Position numbers and translations under genes: made by a program. DNA of 64,000 nucleotides from Anarhynchus alexandrinus. Its lineage: Eukaryota; Chordata; Aves; Charadriiformes; Charadriidae. The stretch is from the NCBI GenBank assembly GCA_008711295.1, contig VUYV01000231.1, positions 39,491 to 103,490 on the forward strand, written 5' to 3'. Of the stretch, positions 1 through 11,230 are shown one piece after another; within the stretch, counting starts at the first letter, position 1; every line of letters begins with the position of its first letter. The notes beneath the pieces were generated by a model, which saw only the letters and a program-made list of their open reading frames with translations, ran no database searches and had not been told where the DNA came from.

Positions 1-29
1 GCCGCCCGCCCCACCGCGGCGCGCCCGGC

Positions 30-164
30 ATGCAAATTCCGCCTGATTGACACCCCCGCAGGCAGCCAATGGCGGGGCGCCCGGCGAGCCATTGGCCGGC
101 GGGCTCGTGACGTTCGATGTGACGCGCGTGGAAACGCTGACCAATCCGCGCCGCGTATGCAAAT
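30..164. promoter_or_regulatory. Dense promoter motif array: octamers, CCAAT boxes, TGACG sites
   Basis: Visible sites are two perfect octamers ATGCAAAT (30-37 and 157-164), a PBX/MEIS-like TGATTGACA (44-52), CCAAT at 66-70 and 141-145, and an inverted CCAAT (ATTGG) at 91-95. There is also a GC box (71-80) and two TGACG CRE/ATF half-sites (108-112 and 120-124). Known binders are POU factors for the octamer, NF-Y for CCAAT, and ATF/CREB for TGACG. Several CCAAT boxes within 80 bases and no TATA box are typical of a CpG-island core promoter. The octamers frame the cluster almost symmetrically. Firing in either direction is possible. Confidence 0.6.
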
Positions 165-198
165 AGCGTGGGCGCGGAATTGGGGGGGCGGTGGCGGA

Positions 199-217
199 GC
201 GCGCCCCCTAGTGGCCA
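199..217 (-). promoter_or_regulatory. Strong CTCF-like binding site
   Basis: On the minus strand the sequence reads TGGCCACTAGGGGGCGCGC. This agrees with the usual 19-base vertebrate CTCF consensus TGGCCACCAGGGGGCGCTA at 16 positions, including the whole CCAC-AGGGGGCGC core. CTCF is the zinc-finger insulator and loop-anchor protein. The site lies about 35 bases beyond the promoter-like array and inside the CpG island, a common arrangement at promoters that anchor chromatin loops. Its orientation suggests loop extrusion would be blocked for cohesin arriving from the left. Confidence 0.6.
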
Positions 218-248
218 CGCAGGGCGTTGCAGCGGCGCGGCCGAGCCG

Positions 249-270
249 GGGCGGCGGCGGCGGCGGCGGG
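249..270 (+). repeat. (GGC)n microsatellite
   Basis: About seven GGC triplets lie inside the CpG island. If transcribed they would lie in a 5' untranslated region or first intron. Such tracts are often length-variable. Confidence 0.8.
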
Positions 271-492
271 AGCGGTGCGGGGCCGCGGCTCCGCAGCGCG
301 GCTTTGCGCCGGGGTGTTGGGTTTTGGTTTTTTTTTTGCGCTCGGGGTTGCCCCACGCTACCGGGCGACTTGAAAATACGCACGGGCCGCAGCGGCCGGG
401 CGGGCAGCCGGGAGACCGGGCGGGCAGCCGGTTGCACCGCTTGGCTTTTCGGTTTTGAAGTTTTCGCACTTTTTCCGCGCCTGCCCCGGGGA

Positions 493-514
493 GAAAAAAA
501 AAAANAAAAAAAAA
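493..514 (+). repeat. Poly-A tract with ambiguous base
   Basis: This is a run of about 21 A residues broken only by an N at 505. The ambiguity probably reflects uncertain homopolymer length in the assembly rather than biology. Confidence 0.8.
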
Positions 515-1899
515 CAACTTAGAATAAAATCGGCAACGAAGCCCGCGGCCACCCGGGGAGCTTCTCTGTTTCCCCCTCTCGCCCCGGATTTTGTATACAG
601 CGAATTTCCTTTCCGTGTCCAGGAAAGGAAATTTAATTTTATTAAAGTTAATTAAACAAAGAAAAGCAGCTCCGGAACGGGTTTGTTTCTTCCCTGGAAA
701 GGGACAGGAGCGAAGCGCTTCGGGGGGGTTATTTCGGCGACAGCTCCGGAGCGGTTCTCCCCGCCCGGGCTGAGCCGCCACCGCCGGAGCGGGCTCTGGG
801 GCTGCCGGCGGCCGCCTCGGCCGGCGGGGAACCCCGCACCGGGGGCTGCGGGACTGGGGACACCTCCCGGAGAACCCTCACACGCCGGAGAGGCAAACAC
901 GCACCCGCCGGGCAGGCCCGGATCGGGGCTGCCCCCGTTAGCTCCTGAGCGGGGTCCGGTCCCGGGCTCTTCCCCGAGCCCTCTACGGCAGACAGCCCGG
1001 AGCGGCAGCCCGGCGTGGCCGGCTCTGACCGAAGAGCTTCGGACGCGATCGGGGTCTGCACGCCCGGGTCCCCACGCGGGGAGTGCAAACGTACACATAC
1101 ACACGCACGCGGGTACGGGTTTGTGTTTTACGCGTGGCATTTCACGCGTGAAAAAGGCAAGTTATCCTCTACAGAACGTCCCCGAGCCGATGGGCTCGCT
1201 TAGCTGCTGCTTATCTTCTCCTCCTTCTTGCCCGCAAGCCCCGGGACCGCCGCAGCGAACCCCGTCCCCTGGGCCACGGCTGCCGCCGAGCATCCAGCCG
1301 CCGCTCCCCGGCGTCCTGCCCCTCTCCGGGCTTGCATTTTTTTTCCTCCCGGGGAGCTTGCAGTCCCTTCTTTCAGCCGTTTTTAAGTTTGTTTTAGCAG
1401 ACGAGGCACTCTGCGGCCACTGTGTATAGTTTGCAATTTAAACAACTTTTAATTGGGCTAAGAAACATCGCGCTACGCCTCTGCCCGGCGTGGAAATAAT
1501 GCACAAGGGTACAACGACACTCCGTGTCCGTGTGCGCCTCTCGGAGTTGGACTGTTACGGATTACAAGTGTTCTCGTACGTGGAAAAGTGCTTGAATTCA
1601 GTGCTCAGCATTTAGAAATAATCCCACGAAAGAATAAATGTGATGCTAGTATGTAGCAAGGAAAGGATTTTTTATATATTTTTTTTTTCTGGGGGGATTG
1701 TTCTGCTTTTGTGACTCGGATAAAAATTTAAAATCGATGTTATTTGTGTGACGGCCCACGACAATTTATCCTGCAGTGATCCAACACATGAAAAAAGTTT
1801 CCCTTTCTAAGAAAAGGGTGAAAAGCCACCTTTGCAAACACCAACAGAGCAATTTTACAAATGTCTCAGAATTGTGTGGCTGAAAAAGAGTGGGGCTGC

Positions 1900-1932
1900 A
1901 TGTGTGTGTCTGTGTGTGCACACACGTGTGCG
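1900..1932 (+). repeat. Imperfect (TG)n/(CA)n microsatellite
   Basis: Alternating TG then CA dinucleotides form a short tract with a CACACGTGTG palindromic centre. It has Z-DNA-type purine/pyrimidine alternation. Confidence 0.7.
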
Positions 1933-3118
1933 CAGGAGAGGTCAGCGGGGGGATAAAGAGACTGTGGGCGTTGGGAAATCAGTGATTCCTGAGAACCCAT
2001 GTGGAGTTCCCCTCCCTCCCCCTTTAAAATCCTAAACAGACATTCCAAGAAGGAGGAAACAATCCCGATTTGTTTTCATTCAAGGTTGTAAAGCAAGACC
2101 CAAACAGAGTTAGAAATATAAACCAACTGAAAGATCTCCCAGCTGTTTAGCTGCTGCTTCCAAACAAGCCTGATCTCTTTTTCTCTCTCCTCCCTCCCAG
2201 ATCTCCCCGGCTTGTGGTTTCTCTCTAAATAAGGAAGGTTCCCTAGAGAATAACTCGCTGGAATTCACTCCCTCAAGAAATGACTGCATAGTTTGGTGAG
2301 AAGTGAAAGGGGCCTTGAGTCGGGGAGGGTTCGGGGAAATAGAGATGGCTCCACAGCCAAGGGGAGATACCTGCTATGGTAACAAGGAGAAACAAACGCC
2401 ACGCTTCAGTGCACTGAGCCCGATTACCCAAAGGGCTCGGAATGAGTCCCCTCTCCCATCCCCAAATAATCAGAAATAATTGACCCTGTGCAAAACTGGT
2501 CCCCCCGCCTCTGTTTTCCTGGTGCACTGGTCATTCCCAGGGACTGCGTTGGGAGTCGAGCAGGCCCTGCGGTGAAATGCATGTGGTCCCTGATGAGCTC
2601 CTTAGGGTCACCGCTGAGCCCTGGCCCCTGGCCTTCCCGCTCGTTTTCTCCCCTTCTCTTACTAATCCTCTGCCCCTGAGTGTCTCCCAGCCCTTCTCCA
2701 GTATCCCACCTCATTTCTGGCCTCTTCTTGGTCAACTATTTCTTTTGGTTTTAGTCCCGCTTTGCACCCTCAGGGTCTTCTACACTGAGCTTTTGGTTTT
2801 CTTGTCTGTTTGGTTTTCATACAGAGTCCGAGAATTGTGACTTTCAACTGCTTTTACCGCATAGTTTGTTTGTTTCTATAGTGCGGGCTGTCTGCCTGCA
2901 AGGGTGAAACCCTGAATTCCCCCCCCTCCCGGCTCCAGCTTTCCCTTTTCCATGAAGTTAAGGGCCTGCAGAGGAATGCTGCTGGCCGGAAAACAGCCAG
3001 ATCCGTGCCGGGGGCGACGGAGAAGGACAAAGTACAGCTTGGCATCTTTCCCACAGTGTCACGTCTGCAAATTCGACAAGGGAAAGTGATTCCCTGTGGG
3101 GATGGGGGGCTGTAAAAC

Positions 3119-3167
3119 TAACAACAACCAAAACAACCAACCAACTAAACAAACAAAAAAAAAAAAG
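3119..3167 (+). repeat. CAAA/CCAA-rich simple repeat
   Basis: This is a low-complexity A/C stretch of AAC, CCAA and CAAA units grading into a 12-base A-run. It could be the decayed tail of an old retroelement, but no body is recognisable beside it. Confidence 0.6.
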
Positions 3168-3462
3168 GGAAAAACAAGGGTTTAAAAAAATACCCAAAGC
3201 ACACATCTTGGGTTGCAGTTATTGCTGTGATTTGGATCATTTCCTTCCACACGGAGGATGTGTTTGCTCTGCTTGGGGGTGCGTGTGTGCATAGCCGGTA
3301 TTAGGTGTTATCTTTTTGTCCCCGATTAGAGAGTGTTATGCGGTGTCATTAAATGCTGTCCCCAAGTCTTATCAAGTATGTCCCCAAAGCTATGAAAAGC
3401 GCAGGGGCAGTTCGAGGCAGTGTGTTGGGGGGATGGAATTTCTTGTTCAGAGACACAAGACA

Positions 3463-3550
3463 CTTTATATATATATATATACACGCACATCTATACACAC
3501 ACATCTATACGTGTGTATATTTAGATATACGTATATATGTATGTATATAC
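3463..3550 (+). repeat. (TA)n / (CA)n / TATG compound microsatellite
   Basis: A pure TA run passes into imperfect ACACGC/ACATC units and then into TATACGTATATATG-type sequence. It ends exactly where a CpG-dense block starts. Length variability and DNA unwinding would be expected. Confidence 0.85.
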
Positions 3551-3690
3551 CGGGGCGCGGCCGCCAGGGGACAGCAGACACCGCGGAGCGGGCGGCGGGG
3601 CGGCCCCGCCGCGGGCGGGCGGGCAGCGGAGCGGTGCGGCCCCTTCCATGGCCGCTGCCCTCCGTTTTCGTCTTCGGACGAGGTCCGCTG
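3551..3690. promoter_or_regulatory. Small CpG-dense block with weak CTCF-like and GC-box motifs
   Basis: This 140-base block holds about two dozen CpGs, a NotI-type GCGGCCGC, several GGGCGG boxes, and a GGCGGGG/CCCCGCC inverted repeat with a 3-base loop (3,594-3,610). A CTCF-like motif on the plus strand (3,558-3,576) matches about 13 of 19 consensus positions. It is far smaller than the 5' island and could be a secondary promoter, an enhancer with CpG content, or an island shore. The open frames across it are compositional. Confidence 0.45.
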
Positions 3691-4589
3691 ATCAGTTTTT
3701 TTTTTTTTTCCGCTGAAACAATGGGTTTGTTGAATACAAAGGGAAAGCACGGTGAAAAATCGGGTTAGGGGAAGCTGAATTCCTGTAGGGGAAAACTTGC
3801 AGTGTTTCCATGCCTGTGTCCCGATTCTTTTAGCCTGAGCAAGGGAGCGATTCCTTTTAAAAACATTTCTACAGCTTGAAAAATACCATGACTTTTTTTT
3901 TTTTTTTTGAATGATTGTAGCTGGCTTGGGAAGGTTTTTCTCATTACTACCCTCACAGAACGCAGTAAGACAATGCTGGAAAAGCTGAGGGCTGTCTTAC
4001 TGTCATCTAGACGCAGAAGCGATGGTGGGGGTCTTACGAACTCTTGGGAAAATATCTGCTTTTAATTCAGAAGAGAGCTTTTAACACAAAGCAGGCAGTG
4101 GATATACAAACTGGAGCTGGATACACAGTGGAGTGTGTTTTCTGTGGATTGTCAGTTGAATTTTCTAACCAGTCCACTTTGTCCAGCTTCATCTTTCTTT
4201 GAGTCCTCTTCAACATCACTCGTGTGATGGAGTTTTGGGGCCCCAAATGGCTGCAAAAGGCAAATTTGCCCTGTTGCTTTCTGTTGGCACTTTCATCAGC
4301 AACCTGCTTATATGCCCACTCATAAGCTCTGGTTGGGGACCACCACCAGGTGACTTAACCAACTGCAAGGAAGTGACAAGCTAAGATGGTCAACCCTAGA
4401 ATAAACAAAACTCACAGAAAAAAATGATCTGGGTCATTGTAACAGTGATTTGTATGCCAGAGCAGGTAAAAGAGACCCGATTCATTTGTCAGTGGTTCAC
4501 AGTGCTCTTGCAAAACTGTAGCTCACTAAACACTCACAAAATAAATTAGTGGAAATTTAAATTGCTTCTTCTAACACTGCAAAAAAAGC

Positions 4590-5280
4590 TCAAATGTTTA
4601 GATTTTGTGCATGCTGTATAATGTAAATGCTGTGCTGGAGAGGGTAGATGCATTCCCAATGTTACGTTGCGGGGTCCGAGTGATCAAGGAGCTCAGCGGA
4701 CTCTGTGAATATGTATTGAGTCCATAACCTGTGGCTGAAGGTCCTGATCCCTCCGAGTCTGCAATAGCTGCGGGTGACATGGTAACCGCAGTTCCTGTCA
4801 TGTCAGTGATCGGGAGATAAAAGGCCATTGAGCGCGGGGATGCTTGGAGCTGAATAGGATCACTGCAGCAGTTTCTGAGCCAGAGTCTCTATACATGACA
4901 TTCAAGACAGATTCTTTCTTCTCCTTTTTCAAAACAAAGAAACAAATGAAACAGGAAACACTCAGCAAAGAAGCTCAGATGCTTTCTCATCCTCCTCCTC
5001 CTCCGGGCCTTGGTGCATTGCTCCGTGGATGCAAAGGGATCATGACAAGCCTCCCTGTGAGCTTGCCGCGAAGTGGCTGATAACGCAGATGATGTGATGT
5101 GCAGGCAAAGAAAGGCCTCTGCTCCAGACGTGCTCTGGCCTTATTCCAAGCGGAGTTGATAAGCAGTTTTGATCATTTTGCCTATCGGTGGTGATGTGAT
5201 CTTTCCAAAGGGTAAGATATTTTAGTTTGGACATTGCAAGCCTCATTCTCCACCAGACAGATAAAATGACTATTCTGACA
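4590..5280. other. Candidate conserved non-coding element
   Basis: This complex, balanced-composition stretch has no simple repeats. It carries motifs of developmental enhancers, such as GATAA/TGATAA, TGTCATGTCA, TGATGTGATG and TTGATCATTTTG. It lies 3-4 kb inside the CpG-island flank, a plausible enhancer position. The call rests on texture only and needs a cross-species alignment. Confidence 0.25.
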
Positions 5281-7265
5281 TTTTGCCTGGGCTGTCATCT
5301 ACATACACAAAACATCATCCTGAAAAGCAGACATTCGGTGTTTTGTTACCCTGAAAAATGAACCAGGCTCCCTGCAAATGTGCGCCCCATGTGCCAGAGT
5401 AGGTACGTGCACGATCGTATCCCCGAGGATTTTTTTCCTGACACCCCCAATAATTACTCATACTTCAGGAAGCACCTAGATACAGCAGTTCCAGGAAAGA
5501 TTCCTATTACAAGAAATACTAATGGGAATTGCAGGCTCCAGTTTCACTCCTGATCATGCTGCCCATGGCTTAGATATCTCAGGCCAGACTTGCGCTACGT
5601 GAATAAAATCAAGGGAACAGTACTGACTTAGCCCATCTGGGAAATCTGTCCCACTGTGTTCTTTATCTGTTTGCCAAAATAAAGCCTCTCATGGAAGCTT
5701 ATGTACAGTGTTTGGGTAGTTTCTGGATAAACTCTGGAAAAAAGTTTTCATATATTTTTTTGATAATGTGGTTCTGTTGCTGTATTTTTCCTAGATATGA
5801 ACTGGAAATTCAGAGCAAGAGGTAGATGCTTAATTTTGAAGGTGGGAAGCCCCTCTCATCATGACCAACTGTGGGGTTATAAACAGAAATTAATTTGGTG
5901 TGAAGATTATAAGGTGCAGTTCTTGGACGGTACGTGGGAATGAATGCTGTGGTCAATGCCAAAGCTTTGAGCTGCAGGAAGGGGGAGCAGAAAGGAAAAA
6001 AAAGTGTATTTGGGGTTTTTGTTTTGGAAAATAACCAAACCCATGCATTATGGGAGAACCCAGAAAGTTTTCATTCTCATGAGCCTGAACTTTAGAACGG
6101 GTTCTCCCTGGGCACGTCGGAACCATCTCTACAAACTGAGGTAAGACTTAGATATTTTGGGGATACATTAAGTATGGAAACTATTTTGCAATTGCTGCTG
6201 AGAATGGGATACTGTAAACTAGCAAGTTTAGTCCCATGCTCTGTGCCTTTATCTTGGCAAAGAAAACTTGGTGGCCCAAAGGTGAGAATCCTGCAAGCCC
6301 AGTGGATGCATAGAGAAACACTGTGCTTTGCGTTTCTGCGGGTGCTTCATAAAAATGTGTCTTTCTTTCATGTCTTCATGTCTGTTTAGAACCCACCAGT
6401 GATATCAGATGTCACGAGATTTCCTCCTGCCCAGCTTCTTCTGTGTGCCCATGAGCAAGGAAGAATTAGGATTTGCTTATTGTTGTACCCATGTCACAAT
6501 CTAAGGAGCAACAGGAAACTTCAGAGAAGAGGAACAATAATCAAGAGCACATGAAAATATTGCCTTACATTAAGTGTAAGTAGGATAGTCCAGGGACCAT
6601 TAATGTGGCCAGGGCTAGGATATATCAACTCTGTGGATGAGCTGGGGAAATATGATTTCCTTGTGGGCCAGGAGTGGTGGGGAATCCATTCCCATTATAT
6701 ACCCACGAGGAGGAAGGTTGAGGTGCTTTGCATAAAAGAAGGCTTTCCAGCGGGTTGAGAAGGTAGCATTTCCATCCTGGAATCCATCTTCATGGATGTC
6801 TAAAAATGCGTGGGTGCTGCAAGAGTACCTGTGTATGTACAACTCTGATCTTCTCCTAGGTAAGTGTGAAAGTTCTGGCATTTTTTTTGTGTGCGCCTGC
6901 CCTTTTCTCCAACTATTTGTCATTTTTGCAGGTTTCAATGACATGAGTCTCCTGGAATGCTGGCTATGCATCTCCCACAGGAGGGCTGCAGTTGCCCCCT
7001 TCGGGCACCTTGCCCAGCACGAGCCGCAGAGCCTCAGGAAGGAGGAGGGATGGGGAAGGTGCTGGGGTGAAGAGCTGTGGAGAAGAAAGAGTGATTTACG
7101 AAAGAGAGGGTTTGGAGATTGCTCTGCCTCAGGAAGTTTAGCTGAGTGCGAAGGTAATTGACTGATGATTACCAGATAAGCAATACGTCTCATGGAATTT
7201 TGCACAGATATGGGCAACATTTTCCATATAACTCGGAGGAACTGCCTTTCACTGGAAATCAGGAT

Positions 7266-7314
7266 TTCTTTATTTCTTTTTCTTTTCTTTCTCCTTTTTT
7301 TCCTTCCTTCCCAG
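7266..7314 (+). repeat. Polypyrimidine (CT-rich) tract
   Basis: This is a nearly uninterrupted run of T and C ending in CCCAG. It is either a simple CT-rich repeat or a cryptic splice-acceptor tract. No supported exon follows. Confidence 0.6.
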
Positions 7315-8342
7315 GGCCTGTGAAATTAGTTCCCTGCATATTACCTGTCTTTCTCCTTTTTCCTCCCAGAGCTGGTGTTTGTGGAAGAGGAGGCAGAAGA
7401 TCCCGCCATGGCGTGCAGCCTGCACCGGTTCCCCAGGGGGTTTCTGCTGGGGGTTTCCACCACCAGCCTCCACTCCCCCAGAAACCCAACTCGCTGTCGC
7501 GGCAGTTCAGGAGCAGCAGACAAAGTGTGAAAGCATTGACAAAAAAATCTCTTTAACCTGTGACTCACCCCCTTCCCTTCCCCGGCAGGTCTCTGCTTGA
7601 AGGATTTACTCTGCCCCTCGGTATCTTTTTTATTCAGGCTGATCATCAAGTGCAGGGATCCCTCAGAGGGTGTTTTATTTCCTAAGCAGGCAATCTTCAG
7701 CATGGTAGGACTTCAACATCCCTCTGACATAAACTTTCAGGCCTAATATAGTGATATATTCACGGGCTTATGGGCAGAGCAGTTCTCCAAATGGGGAGAA
7801 GGGAGAGTTTAAAAAAATAATAATTAAAAAAAAAAAAAAAAGGGCTTCTCCTTTCACGTAAGAACTGGCCGGCTTGTGGTTTGGACGCCCCCCCACCAGA
7901 TACTGAGCAGAGTGGATGGAAAAGGTTTGTTCGGCTTGAGTTTGACTTTCCCTCCTCTTGTAGCTTTTGGCAGGGACCGGTGCTGGGCCGGTCCCCCGCC
8001 GGCCCCGCTGGCTCGCTCTCTCCAAGGTGTTGACAGACTGTTTTTCAGCTGCACCAGAGGCCGCAGATCTCATGTCAGGCTTCGAGATACATGTCTTGAT
8101 AAACACGTCTGCCTCCAGCGATTGGCAGCGTTCTTTCTGGAAAGGAAAACAAGGGGGAAAAAAAAGGCTTTATGTAAACAGGCGCAGTGGTGTGCGGGGT
8201 GTAGCGTAGCACGGCTTTGCTACACTCCCCCCCCATTGGGCTCTCACTGACAAGGAAGCGGTCACTTGCTGACAGGGCTTTGGCGGGGGGGCCTGCTCTG
8301 CTGCCTGCCCTCTGCCAGCGTAGAGGAGCTGGCCAGGCCACC

Positions 8343-8393
8343 ATGGCTGCCCTGACAGTCAACATGGCTGCCCCACCATCCACCATGGCTGCC
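8343..8393 (+). promoter_or_regulatory. Three ATGGCTGCC motifs at exact 21-base spacing (YY1-like cluster)
   Basis: ATGGCTGCC occurs at 8,343-8,351, 8,364-8,372 and 8,385-8,393, each preceded by CACC or CAAC. The core matches the YY1/REX1 family (ATGGCNGCC, as in CAAGATGGCGGC). The spacing of exactly 21 bases is two helical turns, so three bound proteins would face the same side of the DNA. The sequence between motifs is only partly repeated, suggesting an old 21-base tandem repeat with conserved cores. A GCAGAGGGCAG string on the minus strand just upstream (about 8,305-8,316) resembles the CTCF core. The motifs also encode in-frame Met-Ala-Ala repeats in a short open frame (8,217-8,408), which I regard as incidental. 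Confidence 0.45.
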
Positions 8394-11230
8394 CCAGCCG
8401 GCCTATAGCTATTAATACGATTTCTATGGATTTGCTTCCATATAACTTGGCCCTTCAGCCACCATCAGTTTAGAGGGCTCTCCAGAGCTGGCTGTTTACC
8501 CCGCCTGTTGAGAACACTGATGTCGCCCACATCCTATGGAACTGGGCATATAAAGATCTTGATGAAGCAGTGTGGCAGCTGGGATGGCAGAAGCCATTCT
8601 TAGCCCCAAGAAAGTTCCCTCTCTGCCTTCCCCTTCCCATCCCCACTCCCCTTTGGCATTATCTGGTGGAGTGCTTCGTGTCGGGAAGCTGGCTGGGAAA
8701 AGGATCACCTTTCGCTGAATATGAGTGTTTTGCACTCGTATTAATAACAATGTGAATCCCCGATCTCTTGTGCTCTAACCAAAAGCTGCCAGTCTTGGCT
8801 GTGGTGATTTTCCTTCAGCTCTCGCACAGCCAAATCCCCCGGGGAGTGATGGAGGGAGAACCAGTTTCTCCTAAGCAGAAGTAACAGCGTGTGGTCAGCG
8901 CTAGCCCTGGCCCAGGAGGACGATAACTTCCCATGTGTGCTTCTTGTAAATGCAGCCATTTTTATCAGGCTAATACAGACCCCAACTGGTGTTTTCAGAC
9001 TGATGCTGTAGCAGTACAATGACAGCCGCTGAAGTCCCTTGCCTGTTTGCTAAGACAGCAGAGAGTGGGGAGTGTTTGAAAGTCAACCCAGCTCCTCAGA
9101 GCACAGGATCCTCACCTTTTCTTCTGCCATCTCCCACTGTTGGAGACTGCCGAAGCAAAGAACCATTTAAATCTCTGCTCAGTCCCCTCTTGAGGCTGTT
9201 GAAGAAAATTGTAGGGTGCTTTTGGTGCAGTGGAGCAGTGGAACCTGGCATAAACCCAGTCTGTAAATGCTGGGTCTTCCCCACTGCAAATGCTTCTGTC
9301 AAAGGCTGGTGGCATTCCCATTTGACAGACAGTACCAGATCTGAAAACTGCTTGTCAGGAACATAAGGACTGCTTAAGCTATAAGCACTGGACAAAAATC
9401 TCAAAAAAAAATCAGCAAGAGTTAAGAAAATAAAAACCTAGAGCAGATGTTGAAAGTCCCTTCTTTTCGTATTTTATCCCCCCTGAGGGGACAAGGAGAG
9501 GAAAAAACCTTCTGCACAAATGCAGCTTAAAGAAGGAAATGGCTTCCTGGCAGGGGCCTTCCTTTATATTTTGAAAGTCTAAGGCTGTCTGCTGTTCCTC
9601 GGTTAGTTAGCAGGACAGACTGGGGCACGGCAACTGTTTTGCAAGTACAATCCCTCCCAGGGCTCAGGGTGTTGAGCAGAAGTGCTGGGGAGTTTTCCCT
9701 TCCCAGCTGGGTACACGTGGCAAACTTCACTTTGCAAGTGCACATTTGTAAGGTTTCCTCTGGGACTCGTGATTTTCCTCTTTCTGAAGTGGCTGGGGAG
9801 CGCTAAGCTTGAAGGGCAGGGTGTGTTTGGAATATACTGCTCCGTTTGTATATTCTTCCCTTTCTTAAATCAGAGCTTGATTTAAAATGCTGTGGCTTGA
9901 ACAATTCAGTGCAAGGGAGAAAAATAACACAGCGGGGGGTAAGAACAGAGTGTGGTTTGATTCTCAGTCATACTAATCAGCTGCCTTTACAACAGACTGC
10001 AATATGTTCGAGGGAGTGATTTATCCCTCAGCAGTGTAAGGTGACTTTAATAGGAGACTCCATCCTTCCATCCAGAAACCCTCATCCCTCAAATGTCTTT
10101 TATTCCTGTCAAATGACTTTTCTTCCTATAAATTCCCTTGCACAAACTATACTTTTGAAGCAATGGGACTGTGCATCAAGTGTCTTGTAAACCATTGATG
10201 GCTCTGGCCATAGCTTGGATTAGGAATATGTGAGGATCAAGGCAATCTGGATGCACTGGAATACGAAGACTAATCCCCTCTCCCTGTCTACACAATTAGC
10301 AAGGTCACTGTGCCTTGTAGGTTTACTTCTATAAGTGGAAAACCATGTCAGCGCTATCCATTTTTTTTTGCAGAGAGCTGGTGTGGCTGTCATGTGTTGT
10401 TACCTGTTTGTCAAAGGAACAGCACTGGCGTCGAACAATAGTCCGGATGCAAATAAGAGAAAGGATGCATGTCCTGGACTGGTAAATGGAGCCTCTGTGT
10501 TTGCTGTGACCTCTTCTTCCTCAGCTGATTGTGGATCATAACGATCGCTGCCATTTGGACAGGAATAATTAATGAGATAAGTGTAGGTTAGTGGCTTGTG
10601 AGCAGCCAAGGGCAAGGCTGCCTGTCCATTTCAGCTCAGCCTAAACCATGGGGGCACTTCCTTCCTGAGTCAATAGTGATCCTGTAATGCTAACAAAAGA
10701 CCCCCATTGATCATTGCCCTCTGGTAATTGCTGCCAGTGTGAGCCTGCCTCTCACAACTTGTTGACATCTCTGGACAATTTAACTCAGCCACTTTAAAAG
10801 GTCTCTGCAAAAGCAGCAGGCTGAGGTCTATAATAGTGTAGGTCAGGAATCTAAGGACAAATGAGATTCTTCCCCAAAGACGCCAGGGTAGGGTACACAT
10901 GGAGTTCCAAGCCAAGTTGCGTTTATAGTGTTGTATGAGGTCTCCACATCTAGCTTCAGTGTTATTTTACTTCTCATTTACCTCAGTGGCAGACCTGGCC
11001 AAAAATGTGACATTTCTGTTTCATGGGGGTTTGTATGTGTGTGTGCGCAGAACACCACCTTTGCCTTGAATCAGTCCTGAGCCAACTTTTTTGGGGAAAT
11101 TGTACCCTCCTCCAAGCTAGGAGTTTCCCATATTCAGCAGGGTCTTTCTTCAAAGGTGTTCTCAGGAGCTTTACTGTGAATTGATTGTCAGGTAATAGAG
11201 ATCTGGCGTGAGCCTAGGGTACACACTCTT
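8394..11230. other. Non-coding single-copy stretch
   Basis: No gene, RNA or mobile element is supported. The open frames are at most about 115 codons, have no domains and often overlap antisense frames. A short TG-rich run occurs near 11,032-11,046. Confidence 0.5.

Larger units (their letters stand above)
1..1430. promoter_or_regulatory. CpG island with promoter-like left edge
   Basis: The first 1.4 kb is strongly GC- and CpG-rich, with GGC triplets, GC boxes and many CCGCGG-type strings. It gives way to AT-rich sequence just after position 1,430. In vertebrates such islands usually mark promoters, often of developmental or housekeeping genes. The long open frames here (for example 683-1,429, 248 codons) are low-complexity Pro/Gly/Arg/Ser translations that are open on both strands, as expected from GC-rich non-coding DNA. 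I see no recognisable domain and no convincing start or splice structure. A single N sits in an A-run at 505. The identity and direction of the gene served cannot be told from the window. Confidence 0.75.
1431..3462. other. Non-coding flank of the CpG island
   Basis: No exon could be supported. The sequence falls to average or AT-rich composition. It contains an imperfect TG/CA tract (about 1,900-1,932), a CAAA/CCAA-rich stretch ending in poly-A (about 3,119-3,167) and pyrimidine-rich stretches. The open frames here are short and unrecognisable. Confidence 0.6.
3691..8302. other. Non-coding stretch with possible conserved elements
   Basis: No exon is supported. The block holds T-runs (about 3,695-3,710 and 3,893-3,908), a CT-rich tract ending in CCCAG (7,266-7,314), and an A-run (about 7,826-7,841). 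A second strong pyrimidine tract ends in CCCAG near 7,370. Both CAGs could act as splice acceptors, but the frames that follow show no recognisable protein. About 4,590-5,280 looks like regulatory DNA. Confidence 0.5.

Noticed and set aside
683..1429. 248-codon open frame in the CpG island
   Set aside because: It is Pro/Gly/Arg/Ser-rich low-complexity translation, also open on the opposite strand. Stops are rare in such GC-rich DNA. No domain or convincing start context is visible.
7370..7535. Possible exon after a strong pyrimidine tract and CCCAG, frame ELVFVEEEAEDPAMA
   Set aside because: No clear donor, no recognised domain, and all frames stop soon after. Pyrimidine tracts are common here.
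8217..8408. 63-codon open frame with three Met-Ala-Ala repeats and Kozak-like CACCATGG
   Set aside because: The pattern is explained by the 21-base DNA repeat. There is no sign of a longer coding structure.
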